Notes under the pieces: model-generated
Database searches by the model: none
What the model saw: the letters and a program-made list of their open reading frames with translations, nothing else
What the model was told of the DNA's origin: nothing
Made by a program: the position numbers and the translations under genes
Source of the DNA: Myxococcales bacterium
Lineage (GTDB): Bacteria > Myxococcota > Polyangia > Fen-1088
DNA length: 14,007 nt
Assembly (NCBI GenBank): GCA_003153875.1
Contig: PMBY01000253.1
Coordinates: 2,642-16,648 of the forward strand
Direction of reading: 5' to 3'
In this document: positions 13,709 to 14,007 of the stretch, piece after piece
How positions within the stretch are numbered: position 1 is the first letter of the stretch
Layout of the letters: each line of letters begins with the position of its first letter

Positions 13709-14007
13709 ATGCGCACTGAAATGGATCTCGCCTTCGCAAAGATCAATGGGCTAGATGGGGCCGAGCGCTCCATCGAACAGAGCCCCAAGTCCCCCAACGC
13801 GGCCGCCTTCGCGGGCGAGCTAGACCGCGCGATTGGCGAGGTGGACAAACTGCAGGTCGAAGCCGACCAGCAGGCGGCGCGGGTGGCATCAGGCGGAGGC
13901 AACCTGCACGAAATGGCGCTGGCCCTGGAAAAGGCCGATGTGGGCATGCGACTGGCGGTGCGGGTGCGCAACAAGGTGGTCGAGACCTACAACGAGATCA
14001 TGCGCAT
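13709..14007 (+). CDS. fliE: Flagellar hook-basal body protein FliE, 3' end cut by the window
   Basis: ATG at 13709 with a weak ACGGA upstream; ATG 13721 is an alternative. The open frame runs off the window after 99 codons. The C-terminal part NLHEMALALEKADVGMRLAVRVRNKVVETYNEIMR matches the FliE signature (membrane-ring adaptor ending in VRNKVVxAYxEIM), so only the last few residues are missing. The first 35 residues are variable. FliE sits between the MS ring (FliF) and rod protein FlgB and is needed before other rod proteins are exported. The gene order flgB-flgC-fliE predicts fliF and fliG just beyond the window end. It is too short for the usual ORF length cut-offs because it is truncated. 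Confidence 0.93.
   Translation, partial: MRTEMDLAFAKINGLDGAERSIEQSPKSPNAAAFAGELDRAIGEVDKLQVEADQQAARVASGGGNLHEMALALEKADVGMRLAVRVRNKVVETYNEIMR

Overview
The window looks like a high-GC chromosomal segment from a flagellated deltaproteobacterial-type lineage (Myxococcota-like). This rests on GC-rich codon use, a Hanks-type Ser/Thr kinase, an FHA protein, a sigma54 activator, several HDOD proteins and a hybrid histidine kinase packed beside a flagellar rod operon. The taxonomy is inference; no rRNA or tRNA is present.

Layout. (1) 1-1965, plus strand: the 3' part of a GT2-like glycosyltransferase, then a polytopic membrane protein of the MscS-associated TM-helix type. (2) 1973-6951, minus strand: a compact operon of membrane hybrid histidine kinase with C-terminal receiver (transcribed first), HDOD protein 1, HDOD protein 2, and HDOD protein 3 with a PilZ-like C-terminus. 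Its last stop lies 7 bp from the convergent membrane-protein stop. (3) 6952-7113: divergent intergenic region with repeated GCCGTCAA and GTC-N8-GAC elements. (4) 7114-9126, plus: a cytoplasmic Ser/Thr kinase fused to a fourth HDOD domain. (5) 9127-9338: two near-identical 14-bp dyads (GTCGG-N4-CCGAC) followed by a good sigma54-type -24/-12 match. (6) 9339-11101, plus: an FHA protein translationally coupled (TGATG) to a sigma54 AAA+ activator with no sensory domain and a FleQ/FlrA-like C-terminal helix-turn-helix. (7) 11102-11367: noncoding, with several inverted repeats. (8) 11368-12735: exported TPR-like protein. (9) 12794-14007: flgB, flgC and the start of fliE, with a sigma54-like motif just ahead of flgB. 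There is no gene-free stretch longer than 300 bp.

Working model (inference). The kinase-HDOD protein, the FHA protein and the activator form a phospho-threonine-dependent switch on RpoN-dependent transcription. The FHA protein acts as the detached sensory domain of the activator, and the likely output is flagellar gene expression (flgBC-fliE). The divergent hybrid kinase and three HDOD proteins, one with a PilZ-like module, would be a parallel signalling branch. Four HDOD domains with different degrees of loss of the metal-binding HD residues within about 7 kb, around a kinase-HDOD fusion and beside flagellar genes, is the most distinctive aspect of the window.
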